DNA of 55,101 nucleotides from Bdellovibrio sp. 28-41-41 (GTDB lineage: Bacteria; Bdellovibrionota; Bdellovibrionia; Bdellovibrionales; Bdellovibrionaceae), in contig NCGL01000033.1 of assembly GCA_002256935.1 (NCBI GenBank), forward strand, positions 1-55,101, written 5' to 3'. The notes under the pieces are model-generated. The model worked only from the letters and a program-made list of their open reading frames with translations, did no database searches and was not told the origin of the DNA. Below are positions 1 to 8,521 of the stretch, one piece after another (position 1 is the first letter of the stretch; each line of letters opens with the position of its first letter). The position numbers and the translations under genes are program-made.

Positions 1-125
1 ATAAAACCGATCATGTAGGACAAGCCGTACCAGCGAACGCCGACATTGCCATGAATCGGAAGCAAAACAGGATCTAAATTGTGAACATAGTATTTGTAGT
101 TTAAAAAATCCTGAGCTTCAGCCAT
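1..125 (-). CDS. lgt: Prolipoprotein diacylglyceryl transferase, N-terminal part (window-edge partial)
   Basis: The first 41 codons are visible, read leftwards off the window edge. The start ATG is at 125-123, with a GGAG ribosome site just upstream. The stretch YVHNLDPVLLPI followed by VGVRWYGLSYM is the typical Lgt amino end, which leads into the first membrane helix. Lgt moves diacylglycerol from phosphatidylglycerol to the lipobox cysteine of prolipoproteins in the inner membrane. The catalytic part lies outside the window, so identity rests on the amino-end pattern only. Confidence 0.8.
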   Translation of the reverse strand, partial: MAEAQDFLNYKYYVHNLDPVLLPIHGNVGVRWYGLSYMIGF

Positions 126-256
126 GATCGACACTCCATTTTATCAAAATGATTCAATTTTCTGGGGTCCCATTCCTGTACCCGCTCCTATTGTTTAATA
201 ACTGGTGTTAATTTGCAACATCTTCTTAAACGCTAAGTACAGGAATAGAATGAATA

Positions 257-1003
257 ATGATGAAAAACCGAGTCGCAATATTGCTCTTAATTTTGTTTCA
301 TTTAGTGGCCTATAATAGCTGGGGGCAAACTCAGTTGAATTTCTCGGAACGGGCGAAAAAGCGTGAGGGTTCAAGATGGACCTTGGCAGAATGGTTAGCT
401 CAAAAAGACCGCAATAAACTGATGGATCAGTGGCTGTGGCTAAACGCACCGTCTCCTTACGAATTCAGTCTGCTGGCCGCCAATAACTACTACAAAAAAA
501 AGCTAACCAGCGACGAAAAAGAATATACGATCACGAGTCTTGAGGCCAGCGCCTACGCCAACATTTTTGGTCTATCGGTGGAATACGACAAACGCGGCGA
601 CGAAAATGAAAACGATCTGAACGGATTGTTCAACGTGCGGGTATTGGGCTCATCGATTCAAAGTAGCTCGCTGACATTGAGCTTCGGCCAACGGACGCGC
701 ACATTCTCGGGATTAGACCCGGCTTCGATAACACGCAACCAATTCTATCAAGCAGCGCTACAACTCTACATAGGACGCTACTTTGGAATCAACGGCTCCT
801 ACCGCAGCTACATGTCCTACGCAGACCCATACTTCGGCGAGGTAACTGGCTACCAAAACCAAGCCGGTGCCTTTATAGAATTCGAATTCCTAAGAATCTA
901 CGGGGTCTATTACCAAGACATCCAAAAAAACGCAAACCCCACAACCCCCGACCCCGAAATCAAACGCGAAGGCGTGAAAACGGGCCTGCAATTCTTCTTC
1001 TAA
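257..1003 (+). CDS. Predicted outer membrane beta-barrel protein
   Basis: A 248-aa protein with a Sec signal peptide (residues 1-24, hydrophobic core then SWGQ). Alternating polar/aromatic strands follow and the chain ends in LQFFF, the aromatic terminus typical of barrels recognised by the BAM machinery. No enzymatic motif is seen. It is divergent from lgt; the next ATG is the second codon, so the start is uncertain by one residue. It is followed at once by the left palindrome of the RAYT element, which carries a T-run and may help terminate transcription. Its function is unknown and a structural or porin-like role is inferred only from the fold signature. Confidence 0.6.
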   Translation: MMKNRVAILLLILFHLVAYNSWGQTQLNFSERAKKREGSRWTLAEWLAQKDRNKLMDQWLWLNAPSPYEFSLLAANNYYKKKLTSDEKEYTITSLEASAYANIFGLSVEYDKRGDENENDLNGLFNVRVLGSSIQSSSLTLSFGQRTRTFSGLDPASITRNQFYQAALQLYIGRYFGINGSYRSYMSYADPYFGEVTGYQNQAGAFIEFEFLRIYGVYYQDIQKNANPTTPDPEIKREGVKTGLQFFF

Positions 1004-1005
1004 CG

Positions 1006-1760
1006 GTCAGCTGCTACCTTTTTGCAATGCCACGCGTTTCAATATGTCAGCAGCTGACTTTCTCGCAAGGTATCGAAATTTGCAGAGTCGAGCTTTCATG
1101 GGTTACATCATAAGAAAATTGCACAAAGAGTTCCCTTTTCAGATATCCGGCAGATGCAATAATAAAGAAAACTTTCCGGTTCCGCTTTCTGAAGCCTGGG
1201 AAATATTTAGCGACTATCTCTTTATGCTTCATCGGAACTACGAAATGAAAATTCATTCCTTTGTATTAATGTCGAATCACTATCACCTCTTGATTTCGGA
1301 TCCCGAATTGAAAATGTCGAAGGGGATGGCTACGTTCATGCGTGATACTAGTAAAGAAATGGGGCGACTCAGTAATCGGATCAATAAAATATGGGGTTCA
1401 CGTTTTCATTCGTGCCTAATAGACGATCCAAAATATCTCTTAAACGCATATAAATACAATTATCGGAACCCAGTGGCAGCAGGAGTTTGCCAGCGAGTCG
1501 AAGACTATCCGTGGAGTACTCTACAAATACTTTTAGGTAAAAAGTCCGGAGTTATCCCTTTAGTTGAAGACGAAACCCTTATGAGCGATCCTGAAGGAAC
1601 TTTAGATTGGCTCAATGAAGCATATCTTCCTAACGAGGTAGAAGTCATAAAGGCGGCCACTAAAAAGAAAATTTTCAAGTTAAGTAGAGACCCAAAATCA
1701 GGAAGAAAGCAGCTGCTAACTTCCTTTAATTCATAGCATTACAAAAAGTCAGCAGCTGAC
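1006..1760 (+). mobile_element. RAYT transposase gene flanked by REP-like palindromes in inverted orientation
   Basis: The left edge (1006-1030) and right edge (1736-1760) are near-perfect inverted copies: GTCAGCTGCT-ACC-TTTTTGCAATGC against GCATT-ACAAAAAG-TCAGCAGCTGAC. Each edge has a second, facing copy of the CAGCAGCTG core (1046-1058 and 1709-1717), so each side can fold into a hairpin. This layout, one transposase gene framed by two palindrome pairs, matches REP-associated tyrosine transposases, whose Y1 HUH enzyme acts on such palindromes. No target duplication is evident, as expected for this family. Confidence 0.75.
1044..1736 (+). CDS. REP-associated tyrosine transposase (IS200-like Y1 HUH nuclease)
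   Basis: A 230-aa protein. The metal-binding HUH element is visible as SNHYHLLI (about residues 75-82). The family's tyrosine is probably in the YKYNYRNPVAAG stretch (about 138-149), which is strongly conserved in RAYTs together with the following YPWSS-like YPWST. The family cuts single-stranded palindromic REP DNA. The carboxy end is basic. The start ATG at 1044 overlaps a palindrome copy at 1046-1058, so the first codons are themselves element DNA. There is no obvious ribosome site. The gene is convergent with hutU and appears intact. Confidence 0.8.
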   Translation: MSAADFLARYRNLQSRAFMGYIIRKLHKEFPFQISGRCNNKENFPVPLSEAWEIFSDYLFMLHRNYEMKIHSFVLMSNHYHLLISDPELKMSKGMATFMRDTSKEMGRLSNRINKIWGSRFHSCLIDDPKYLLNAYKYNYRNPVAAGVCQRVEDYPWSTLQILLGKKSGVIPLVEDETLMSDPEGTLDWLNEAYLPNEVEVIKAATKKKIFKLSRDPKSGRKQLLTSFNS

Positions 1761-1763
1761 TTT
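1743..1763 (-). terminator. Intrinsic terminator of hutH-hutU formed by the RAYT right-end palindrome
   Basis: On the minus strand, AAAGTCAGC-T-GCTGACTTT is a 9-bp stem followed directly by a TTTTTG run. It overlaps the hutU stop codon region at 1762. The same palindrome is the right edge of the RAYT element. Confidence 0.55.
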
Positions 1764-3420
1764 AGAGCCAGAGGGTTTTTACTCCGCGCTCTTTTCCTAC
1801 TTGTTTGGCTTCTTCGTAGCCGGCGTCTATGTGGCGGAATAGGCCCATGGCTGGATCGAAAGATAGTACGCGTTCTAATCGTGCGGCGGCTTCATCGGTT
1901 CCATCGGCTACTATTACTTGGCCGGAGTGTTGGCTGTAGCCCATGCCTACGCCGCCGCCGTGATGTAAGCTGACCCATGTACTACCGCAGGCAACGTTGC
2001 CCATCGCGTTTAATAGTGGCCAGTCGGAGACGGCATCACTACCGTCTTTCATTGCTTCGGTTTCACGGTTTGGTGAAGCTACGCTGCCGCAGTCCAAGTG
2101 ATCGCGGCCGATAACGATAGGGGCTTTTACTTTTCCTTCTTTTACTAATTGATTCAACATCAATCCGGCTTTTTCGCGTTCGCCGTATTCGAGCCAGCAG
2201 ATACGCGCAGGCAAGCCTTGGAATGCGATTCGCTCTGATGCCATTTCTAACCAGCGCAACAAATGCGTTTTGTGTGGGAAAAGTTTTTTCATCGCCTCAT
2301 CAGTTACGTGAATATCGTTAGGATCACCCGATAGAGCTACCCAGCGGAATGGACCGCTACCGCGACAGAATAGCGGACGAATGAAAGCCGGTACAAACCC
2401 TGGGAAATCAAACGCGTTTTCTACTCCAGCCTCTTTTGCACGAGCGCGAATATTATTTCCGTAATCGAAAGTAATAACGCCGCGTTTTTGATATTCCAGC
2501 ATACCGCGAACGTGTTTCGCCATCGATTGGTACGCGCGTTCTAAATACGATTTTTGATCTTTCGTTCTTAATTCATCAGCTTCTTTTAATGTTAAGCCTT
2601 CAGGGATGTAGCCTACTAAAGGATCATGTGCCGAGGTTTGATCTGTTAAAATATCCGGTTTGAATCCGCGGTCTAGTAATTGGTAAATCACCGTGGCCAT
2701 GTTTCCACACAACGCGATCGATTTAGCTTCTTTAGTTCCTTGATATTTTTTTACGCGCGCTAAAGCATCGTCTAAGTCAGTAGCCACTTCATCGACATAC
2801 TTAGTTTCTAATCGTTTTTGAATACGAGTCGCATCAACATCCACTGCTAACACGATCGCACCCGCGAACACGCCCGCTAAGGGCTGCGCTCCGCCCATAC
2901 CACCAAGTCCGCCTGTAAGAATAACTTTACCCGCCAAGTTGCCACCGAAATGTTGGCGACCAGCTTCAACAAATGTTTCATACGTTCCTTGAACAATACC
3001 TTGAGTGCCGATGTAGATCCAACTTCCCGCTGTCATTTGTCCGTACATCATCAAACCTTTTTTATCTAACTCATGGAAATGCTCCCACGTCGCCCATTTA
3101 GGAACTAAGTTTGAGTTTGCAATCAACACGCGAGGTGCATCTTTGTGGGTGCGCACGATACCGATAGGCTTGCCCGATTGAACAATCAAAGTTTCGTAAT
3201 CTTCTAGCGTCGTGAGTGCTTCTAAAATTTTATCAAAACTTTCCCAGTTACGGGCCGCTTTACCGATGCCGCCGTATACGATCAAGTCTTCCGGCCTTTC
3301 TGCAACACTAGGATCGAGATTGTTTTGGATCATTCGATAAGCCGCCTCTTGAAGCCAGCCTTTGCAATGAAGTTTAGTTCCCGTCGGAGCTTTTACTACA
3401 CGTTTTCCTGTCGCCATCAT
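1762..3420 (-). CDS. hutU: Urocanate hydratase
   Basis: A 552-aa protein of full family length. It converts urocanate to imidazolone propionate, the second step of histidine degradation, using tightly bound NAD as an electrophile. The glycine-rich NAD segment [14 protein letters not shown] is at about residues 168-181. The [12 protein letters not shown] stretch (about 400-411) carries the conserved active-site cysteine. SHHGGG-like SLHHGGGVG is near residue 484. It lies 76 nt downstream of hutH on the same strand, so the two probably form an operon. The start ATG follows a GAGGTAATT ribosome site. hutI and hutG are not in the window. Confidence 0.95.
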   Translation of the reverse strand: MMATGKRVVKAPTGTKLHCKGWLQEAAYRMIQNNLDPSVAERPEDLIVYGGIGKAARNWESFDKILEALTTLEDYETLIVQSGKPIGIVRTHKDAPRVLIANSNLVPKWATWEHFHELDKKGLMMYGQMTAGSWIYIGTQGIVQGTYETFVEAGRQHFGGNLAGKVILTGGLGGMGGAQPLAGVFAGAIVLAVDVDATRIQKRLETKYVDEVATDLDDALARVKKYQGTKEAKSIALCGNMATVIYQLLDRGFKPDILTDQTSAHDPLVGYIPEGLTLKEADELRTKDQKSYLERAYQSMAKHVRGMLEYQKRGVITFDYGNNIRARAKEAGVENAFDFPGFVPAFIRPLFCRGSGPFRWVALSGDPNDIHVTDEAMKKLFPHKTHLLRWLEMASERIAFQGLPARICWLEYGEREKAGLMLNQLVKEGKVKAPIVIGRDHLDCGSVASPNRETEAMKDGSDAVSDWPLLNAMGNVACGSTWVSLHHGGGVGMGYSQHSGQVIVADGTDEAAARLERVLSFDPAMGLFRHIDAGYEEAKQVGKERGVKTLWL

Positions 3421-3496
3421 AATTACCTCGTAATAAAAAAACTAAATTAAAATTTCTACGTACTGAACAAGCGCACAAAAATGCGCTCTTTTTAAA

Positions 3497-5038
3497 TTAA
3501 ACTTCCAACACGCCAACTTGATCTTCGATAAACGTCACAAGTCTTCGTGACTGAATCATTTCAAAGATGCGTCCGATGTCGTATGAAAAAACACGATCTT
3601 TTTCTGCATACGGAACTTCTTCACGAATGTAGGCTTTGATGGCCTCAAGTGGAGCCGATGCCGTCAAAGGCGCTAGTAAATCTAAACCTTGAGTCGCTGA
3701 TAGTAATTCCATCGCCACAACATTCTGGGCATTGCGCAGAATTTGAGTGCACTTGCGGGCAGCTATTGTTCCCATGGAAACATGATCTTCTTTATCCGCT
3801 GATGTTGGAATACTGTCGACACTGGCCGGATGAGCTAGAACTTTGTTTTCGCTGACAAGTGACGCTGCTGCCACTTGTACGATCATATGACCCGATTGCA
3901 AACCGCCGTCTTTGATCAAGAACGCTGGCAAATCTGACATCGCTGGATTGATCAACTTAGCAATACGGCACTCGCTGATAGAAGCTAAGCTTGATAGTGC
4001 GATACCCACGTAATCTTGACTGAACGCCACTGGCATACCGTGGAAATTACCGCAGGAAAGAATTTTTCCTTCTTCAGGAAATACTAATGGATTATCTGTT
4101 GAAGAGTTGGCTTCTGTTTCCAAAACTTTTTTAACAAAGTGATAGGTGTCTTTCACTGCACCATGAACCGCCGGCATACATCGTAATGAATACGCATCTT
4201 GTACACGGCCACAGTTGAGATGGCTTTCGCCAATAGGACTTGTTTCTAGTAATAGTCTATTTAAGTTACGTGCCGTTTTTGCTTCGCCTGCATGTTGACG
4301 AGTGGCAGAGATCAACGGATCAAATGCTTTACGTGAACCCTTCAAAGCTTCTAACGACAAGGCACCCGATACGTCTGCAATCTTCATCAAGTCGCTGACT
4401 TGATGAAGAGTCAACATCCCGATCGCAGTCATCACTTGACAACCATTGATCAAAGACAAACCTTCTTTTGCTTTTAGTTCTAGAGGTTTGATTTTTTTCT
4501 TCGCTAGTAAATCTGTCACTGGCACAACTTGATCATTGTTCCATGCTAAGCCTTCACCAATCAGGGACAAAGCTAAGTGAGACAGCGGAGCCAAGTCACC
4601 ACTGGCACCCACCGAACCTTGCGACGGAATACACGGAATAACATCCGCGTTTAAAAATTCGATAATTTTATCAACCAAAGCACTGCGAATACCACTATGG
4701 CCAGTTGCTAGTGCGTTCGCACGCAGAATCATCATCGCACGTGAATGCCATTTCGAGAAAAAATCACCAACACCAGCAGAGTGTGAACGAATCAAGTTTT
4801 TTTGCAGAGTTTCGATTTCGGCGTCAGAAATACGCACGCTTGAAAAGGCTCCGAAGCCTGTGTTCACGCCGTACATAACTTCGCCTTTAGCTAATTTACC
4901 TTCGATGTATTCGCGTGAGGCATCCATTTTTTTTCGGGCTCTTGGATCTAGCTCAAATTTAGCATTAAAATTTGTGGCTGCTTGGAATAGGTTTTCTACT
5001 GTGATTGATTGGCCATCGATGATCATTTTTTTCCTCAC
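3497..5038 (-). CDS. hutH: Histidine ammonia-lyase
   Basis: A 513-aa cytosolic enzyme that deaminates L-histidine to urocanate. The self-forming MIO cofactor triad Ala-Ser-Gly is visible in SVGASGDLAPLSH (about residues 143-155). The family motif NSSTDNPLVF is near residue 317. Length and motifs are complete. It is the first gene of a two-gene hut operon with hutU. A GTGAGG-type ribosome site precedes ATG at 5038. The intergenic space to the divergent L,D-transpeptidase (5039-5200) should hold both promoters, but I see no clear operator. Confidence 0.95.
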   Translation of the reverse strand: MRKKMIIDGQSITVENLFQAATNFNAKFELDPRARKKMDASREYIEGKLAKGEVMYGVNTGFGAFSSVRISDAEIETLQKNLIRSHSAGVGDFFSKWHSRAMMILRANALATGHSGIRSALVDKIIEFLNADVIPCIPSQGSVGASGDLAPLSHLALSLIGEGLAWNNDQVVPVTDLLAKKKIKPLELKAKEGLSLINGCQVMTAIGMLTLHQVSDLMKIADVSGALSLEALKGSRKAFDPLISATRQHAGEAKTARNLNRLLLETSPIGESHLNCGRVQDAYSLRCMPAVHGAVKDTYHFVKKVLETEANSSTDNPLVFPEEGKILSCGNFHGMPVAFSQDYVGIALSSLASISECRIAKLINPAMSDLPAFLIKDGGLQSGHMIVQVAAASLVSENKVLAHPASVDSIPTSADKEDHVSMGTIAARKCTQILRNAQNVVAMELLSATQGLDLLAPLTASAPLEAIKAYIREEVPYAEKDRVFSYDIGRIFEMIQSRRLVTFIEDQVGVLEV

Positions 5039-5200
5039 TTATGTCGAGCGAATGAACGTTGAAAACACCAGAGTAACAGCTCGATTTTGATCTAGTTTTG
5101 ATAGTTCAAATCAGTCTCAAGTTCAATCTATTTTCCGACAGAAAAACTAGCCAGCTGGCCCGTATAGAGCTATCGCCAATTCCATTAGAATTTAGGCTAT

Positions 5201-5863
5201 ATGCCCACATTCTCAACGTTCTTATTGAGCCTTATAATGACCTTTCGTGTTTATGCCGTCGATTTATCCCAAGTTCGATCGGCCGTTCAATCGAGAGTCC
5301 CATGGTATGAGGTGCCTGATTTGAGTCATTTCGACTATCTCGACACGAAAAACAAAATTCCAGAATTAGCTAAAAAGAAAGCGCTCGCCTACTACGAACT
5401 CTACAAGGATAAGATCCCAAACAAAAATTACATTACGGTATTTGATGCCTCAAACGTTTCTGGCAAACCCCGCCTTCATTTGATTCATATTCCTACCGGA
5501 GCGACAGAAAGCTACCTTGTGGCTCATGGAAAGGGCTCCGACCGCAATCACGATGGCTATGCCGAAAAATTTTCTAACCAGCCAAATTCCAATGCGACTT
5601 CATTAGGATTCTATATTACCGAAGCCACCTATATGGGCGACAACGGATATAGCTTACGATTGAAAGGTCTTGAGTCAACAAACTCGAACGCCTACGCGCG
5701 CGCGATCGTTGTTCATGGAGCCGGCTACGTCGATGCGAAAATGGCAGCGGCTCAAAATAAAGTTGGTCGAAGCCAGGGATGCCCGGCCGTTGAAACCAAA
5801 TATGCCAAATCCGTTATCAATAAAATTAAAAACGGCTCTGTGTTTTATATTTGGTCCCAATAA
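5201..5863 (+). CDS. Secreted murein L,D-transpeptidase-like protein (YkuD_2 family)
   Basis: A 220-aa protein with a signal peptide ending near VYA (residue 19). The catalytic block is IVVHGAGYVD (about 168-177) followed by GRSQGCPAV (about 189-197), which gives the His and the Ser-x-Gly-Cys nucleophile of L,D-transpeptidases. The family forms or edits 3-3 crosslinks, or attaches proteins to peptidoglycan, in the periplasm. Predatory Bdellovibrio encode many such enzymes used on self or prey wall; a role here is inferred only. It is divergent from hutH and followed by a pseudogene on the opposite strand. Confidence 0.85.
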   Translation: MPTFSTFLLSLIMTFRVYAVDLSQVRSAVQSRVPWYEVPDLSHFDYLDTKNKIPELAKKKALAYYELYKDKIPNKNYITVFDASNVSGKPRLHLIHIPTGATESYLVAHGKGSDRNHDGYAEKFSNQPNSNATSLGFYITEATYMGDNGYSLRLKGLESTNSNAYARAIVVHGAGYVDAKMAAAQNKVGRSQGCPAVETKYAKSVINKIKNGSVFYIWSQ

Positions 5864-5921
5864 TTTAGTATTTCCAATCTTCGACGTATAAAGTTTCAAC
5901 CTGTTGGGTTCCTGCCATGTG

Positions 5922-6196
5922 TTAGTCTTTTAGATTTTTTGGTACGACTGAGATATCGAAACGATAGTAGAGTGGAATCGTAATGTGTTCATTGACATAA
6001 ATATCCACCACTTTGTTTACCATTTCTTGGCCACTTGATGTTCTTTGTAGCTCACGCGAACGATTGGCCGCCGTCGTAGAGAATCAAATTCTTGACCGAT
6101 TCCGATACGAAGGATTTTTTCGTCTTCGGCTTTTAGAACTGAAGATAGCGAGATCAACACCACCAAAACAGATAAAATTGAACGCATCCTTACCAT
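5922..6196 (-). pseudogene. Remnant of a peptide-type ABC solute-binding protein (large internal deletion)
   Basis: The amino end is intact: a signal peptide (MRSILSVLVVLISL, start at 6187 or 6196) followed by KILRIGIGQEFDSL, typical of SBP_bac_5 proteins. Directly after QEFDSL the frame is lost. The carboxy end survives in another frame as DIYVNEHITIPLYYRF and stops at 5922-5924. A full-length protein would exceed 500 aa, so about 85% of the gene has been deleted, joining the two ends out of frame. The call depends on recognising both ends as parts of one gene. Confidence 0.6.
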
Positions 6197-6320
6197 CCTT
6201 AACAAATAGTAGATTTTGAAAATTTGAATGCAAGTTTGTCCATCCAAATTTAGATTTTTTTTTCAATTTAATTCAAAGGTTATTTAGTCAGCCGGGGTAT
6301 ATCGTCGAGACCCTAGAATA

Positions 6321-6953
6321 TTAGCGTAACGATCGAATCGCCGCCGCATAATCATTTTTAAAAACATAAGTACCAGCAACCAACACGTCCGCATTTTCCA
6401 CATGAGCTCTGGTTTTATCACTTACGCCGCCATCAACCTCGATCAGATAGTTTAGGCCGCTCTGCGAACGATGATTTTTTAACCAGTCTATTTTTGCAAC
6501 TTGATCCATCATAAAGCTTTGACCGCCAAACCCGGGCTCGACCGTCATCACCAATACTAAATCGCATAAAGGTAAAAATTCTTTGATCGCATCTAGAGAC
6601 GTACGCGGTCTTAACGTTAAACCACTCTTTACGTTACTAGCGCGAATCTTTTTTAAAAGCTCAGCTGTTTGATTCGTCGATTCAACATGAATCGTCAGGT
6701 AGTCCGCGCCCGCTTTGATAAACTCATCGACAAATTTTTCTGGCGTTTCGATCATCAAGTGAACATCTAATGGAATCGTCGATACTTTTTTAATCGCCGC
6801 CACTACAGGTGGACCGAATGTTAAATTTGGTACGAAATGGCCATCCATGATATCTAGATGTAAGAAGTCGGCACCCGCTTGAGTTACTTTCTTAACTTCA
6901 CTTTCGATATTAGCAAAATCAGCAGCTAACAAACTCGGAGAGATTTTCTTCAT
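6321..6953 (-). CDS. rpe: Ribulose-phosphate 3-epimerase
   Basis: A 210-aa TIM-barrel enzyme interconverting ribulose 5-phosphate and xylulose 5-phosphate in the pentose phosphate pathway. Visible family motifs are ISPSLLAADF at the start, HLDIMDGHFVPN (metal and acid residues, about 33-44), the phosphate loop VEPGFGGQSF (about 137-146) and VDGGV (about 173-177). Its start overlaps the stop of fmt by 4 nt (ATGA), so it is the last gene of the lptF/G-def-fmt-rpe operon. Confidence 0.95.
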   Translation of the reverse strand: MKKISPSLLAADFANIESEVKKVTQAGADFLHLDIMDGHFVPNLTFGPPVVAAIKKVSTIPLDVHLMIETPEKFVDEFIKAGADYLTIHVESTNQTAELLKKIRASNVKSGLTLRPRTSLDAIKEFLPLCDLVLVMTVEPGFGGQSFMMDQVAKIDWLKNHRSQSGLNYLIEVDGGVSDKTRAHVENADVLVAGTYVFKNDYAAAIRSLR

Positions 6954-7903
6954 TGTCCAAACCTTGCCTTTGTATCGAGTGATGTACTTTTCACAAAATC
7001 AGCTGCCGACATGCGATTTCGCGACTCCGGCTGCAGCTCGAGCAAATCAATAATGCCTTTACCGCACTGAACGGAAATACTGTCCGCGTGGATTCCTAGC
7101 ACATGACTCACTTTAACCGAGTCCTCTACGCTAGAGCTGCGCACCGCCGTTTTATGAATTTTAATTTTTTTACCATTCAACCATGTGTAGGAACCAGGTC
7201 CCATTGAAAAAGCGCGCACTTGGTTATGAATACCTTCGCTTGATGACTGCCAATTAATTTCTGATTCCGCTTTATCGATTTTTTTTGCGATAGTCACAAG
7301 TGATTCATCTTGCTTTACGGGCATCAAATGTCCACTGACGTAATCTTTAAGATCACGCTGAAGTAGCTCAGTCCCTAATTCAGCTAACTTTGCGTACATG
7401 AAGTTAGCATTCCAGTCGTCTTGCACTTCAATTTTGCGAATTCCAATTACGCCGCCGGCATCCAGTTGTTTAACCACTTTTTGCAAAGCTACGCCGGTTT
7501 CTTTATCGCCATTTTGCAACGAGCGCTGAATAGGGGCCGCTCCCCGCCACAATGGCAACAATGAGCCGTGAATATTCACAGCACCAAATTCAAAACTATT
7601 TAAAAATTCGTCATTCAGGATTTGTCCAAAAGCCACAACGATCGCAAGGTCCGCTTTCCAAGATTTGATTTGTTCCAAAACCTCGGGCTGCTTGCGCAAA
7701 TTTTCTGGAGTCAGCACGGGCAAGCCATGCTCAAGTGCTAAGACCTTCACTTCACTCGGAGTCAGTTGAAGTTTACGTCCTGCAGGACGATCCGGTTGAG
7801 TCACAACGCCAACGACTTGGTAATAGGGATCACTCAGTATGTATTTCAAACTGGTGGCTGCAAATTCAGGTGTTCCTAAAAAACAGACTTTAAGTGTTTT
7901 CAC
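6950..7903 (-). CDS. fmt: Methionyl-tRNA formyltransferase
   Basis: A 317-aa protein that formylates initiator Met-tRNA using 10-formyl-tetrahydrofolate. The start is a GTG at 7903 with an AGGGTAGGA ribosome site. The amino end FLGTPEFA is diagnostic. The catalytic Asn-His-Asp set appears as NIHGSLLPLWRGAAP (about 106-120) and QLDAGGVI (about 143-150). The carboxy-terminal tRNA-binding domain is present. It lies 8 nt after def and overlaps rpe. The def-fmt pairing reflects their linked roles in adding and removing the formyl group. Confidence 0.95.
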   Translation of the reverse strand: MKTLKVCFLGTPEFAATSLKYILSDPYYQVVGVVTQPDRPAGRKLQLTPSEVKVLALEHGLPVLTPENLRKQPEVLEQIKSWKADLAIVVAFGQILNDEFLNSFEFGAVNIHGSLLPLWRGAAPIQRSLQNGDKETGVALQKVVKQLDAGGVIGIRKIEVQDDWNANFMYAKLAELGTELLQRDLKDYVSGHLMPVKQDESLVTIAKKIDKAESEINWQSSSEGIHNQVRAFSMGPGSYTWLNGKKIKIHKTAVRSSSVEDSVKVSHVLGIHADSISVQCGKGIIDLLELQPESRNRMSAADFVKSTSLDTKARFGQ

Positions 7904-7911
7904 GTCCTACC

Positions 7912-8499
7912 CTATTTTTTCACTTCAGATTTTTCTTTTTTATCTTTTTTCGGATAGCCGTGTTTTTGAATTTCATTTTTAATTTTCTTGCTCTTCAAAA
8001 AGCTAATACGATCGATGAATAGTTTGCCTTCCAAATGATCTAACTCATGCTGGATACAGATCGCTAGCAAGCCATCTGTTTTGAACGTGTACTTCTTGCC
8101 CGACAAGTCATACGTTTCTACTTCAATCACTTCTTTACGTTCGACCGTTTCGTAAAACGACGGAACGCTGAGGCAGCCTTCATCAAATGTTGTTGAACCA
8201 ATACCACCAAGAACTTTGGGATTAATCAAAATCAATGGTTGAGTGACTTTGCGTTCAAGCTCGCCCATTTCTTCGATTTCGTAACGACTGCCCTCTTCAT
8301 CTTTAGGGCGCGTGTCTATAACGACAACGCGTTTTAATACGCCCACTTGAGGCGCTGCTAAACCAATACCGTGTGCGTGGTACATAGTTTCAATCATATC
8401 ATCAGTTAATTTTTTTAGTTTGCCGTCAAAGACGTCCACTGGAGTCGAAACTTCCCGTAATCGTGGATTCGGGTAAGTTAAAATTTCCAAGATGCCCAT
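7912..8499 (-). CDS. def: Peptide deformylase
   Basis: A 195-aa metalloenzyme that removes the formyl group from new proteins. All three family motifs are visible: GIGLAAPQVGV (about 46-56), EGCLSVP (about 108-114) and QHELDHLEG (about 150-158), which supply the metal ligands Cys, His and His and the catalytic Glu. The carboxy end is a lysine-rich tail. It sits 22 nt downstream of the LptF/G gene and just before fmt. Confidence 0.95.
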   Translation of the reverse strand: MGILEILTYPNPRLREVSTPVDVFDGKLKKLTDDMIETMYHAHGIGLAAPQVGVLKRVVVIDTRPKDEEGSRYEIEEMGELERKVTQPLILINPKVLGGIGSTTFDEGCLSVPSFYETVERKEVIEVETYDLSGKKYTFKTDGLLAICIQHELDHLEGKLFIDRISFLKSKKIKNEIQKHGYPKKDKKEKSEVKK

Positions 8500-8521
8500 A
8501 TAATTCCCTTTGCAAAAAAAT

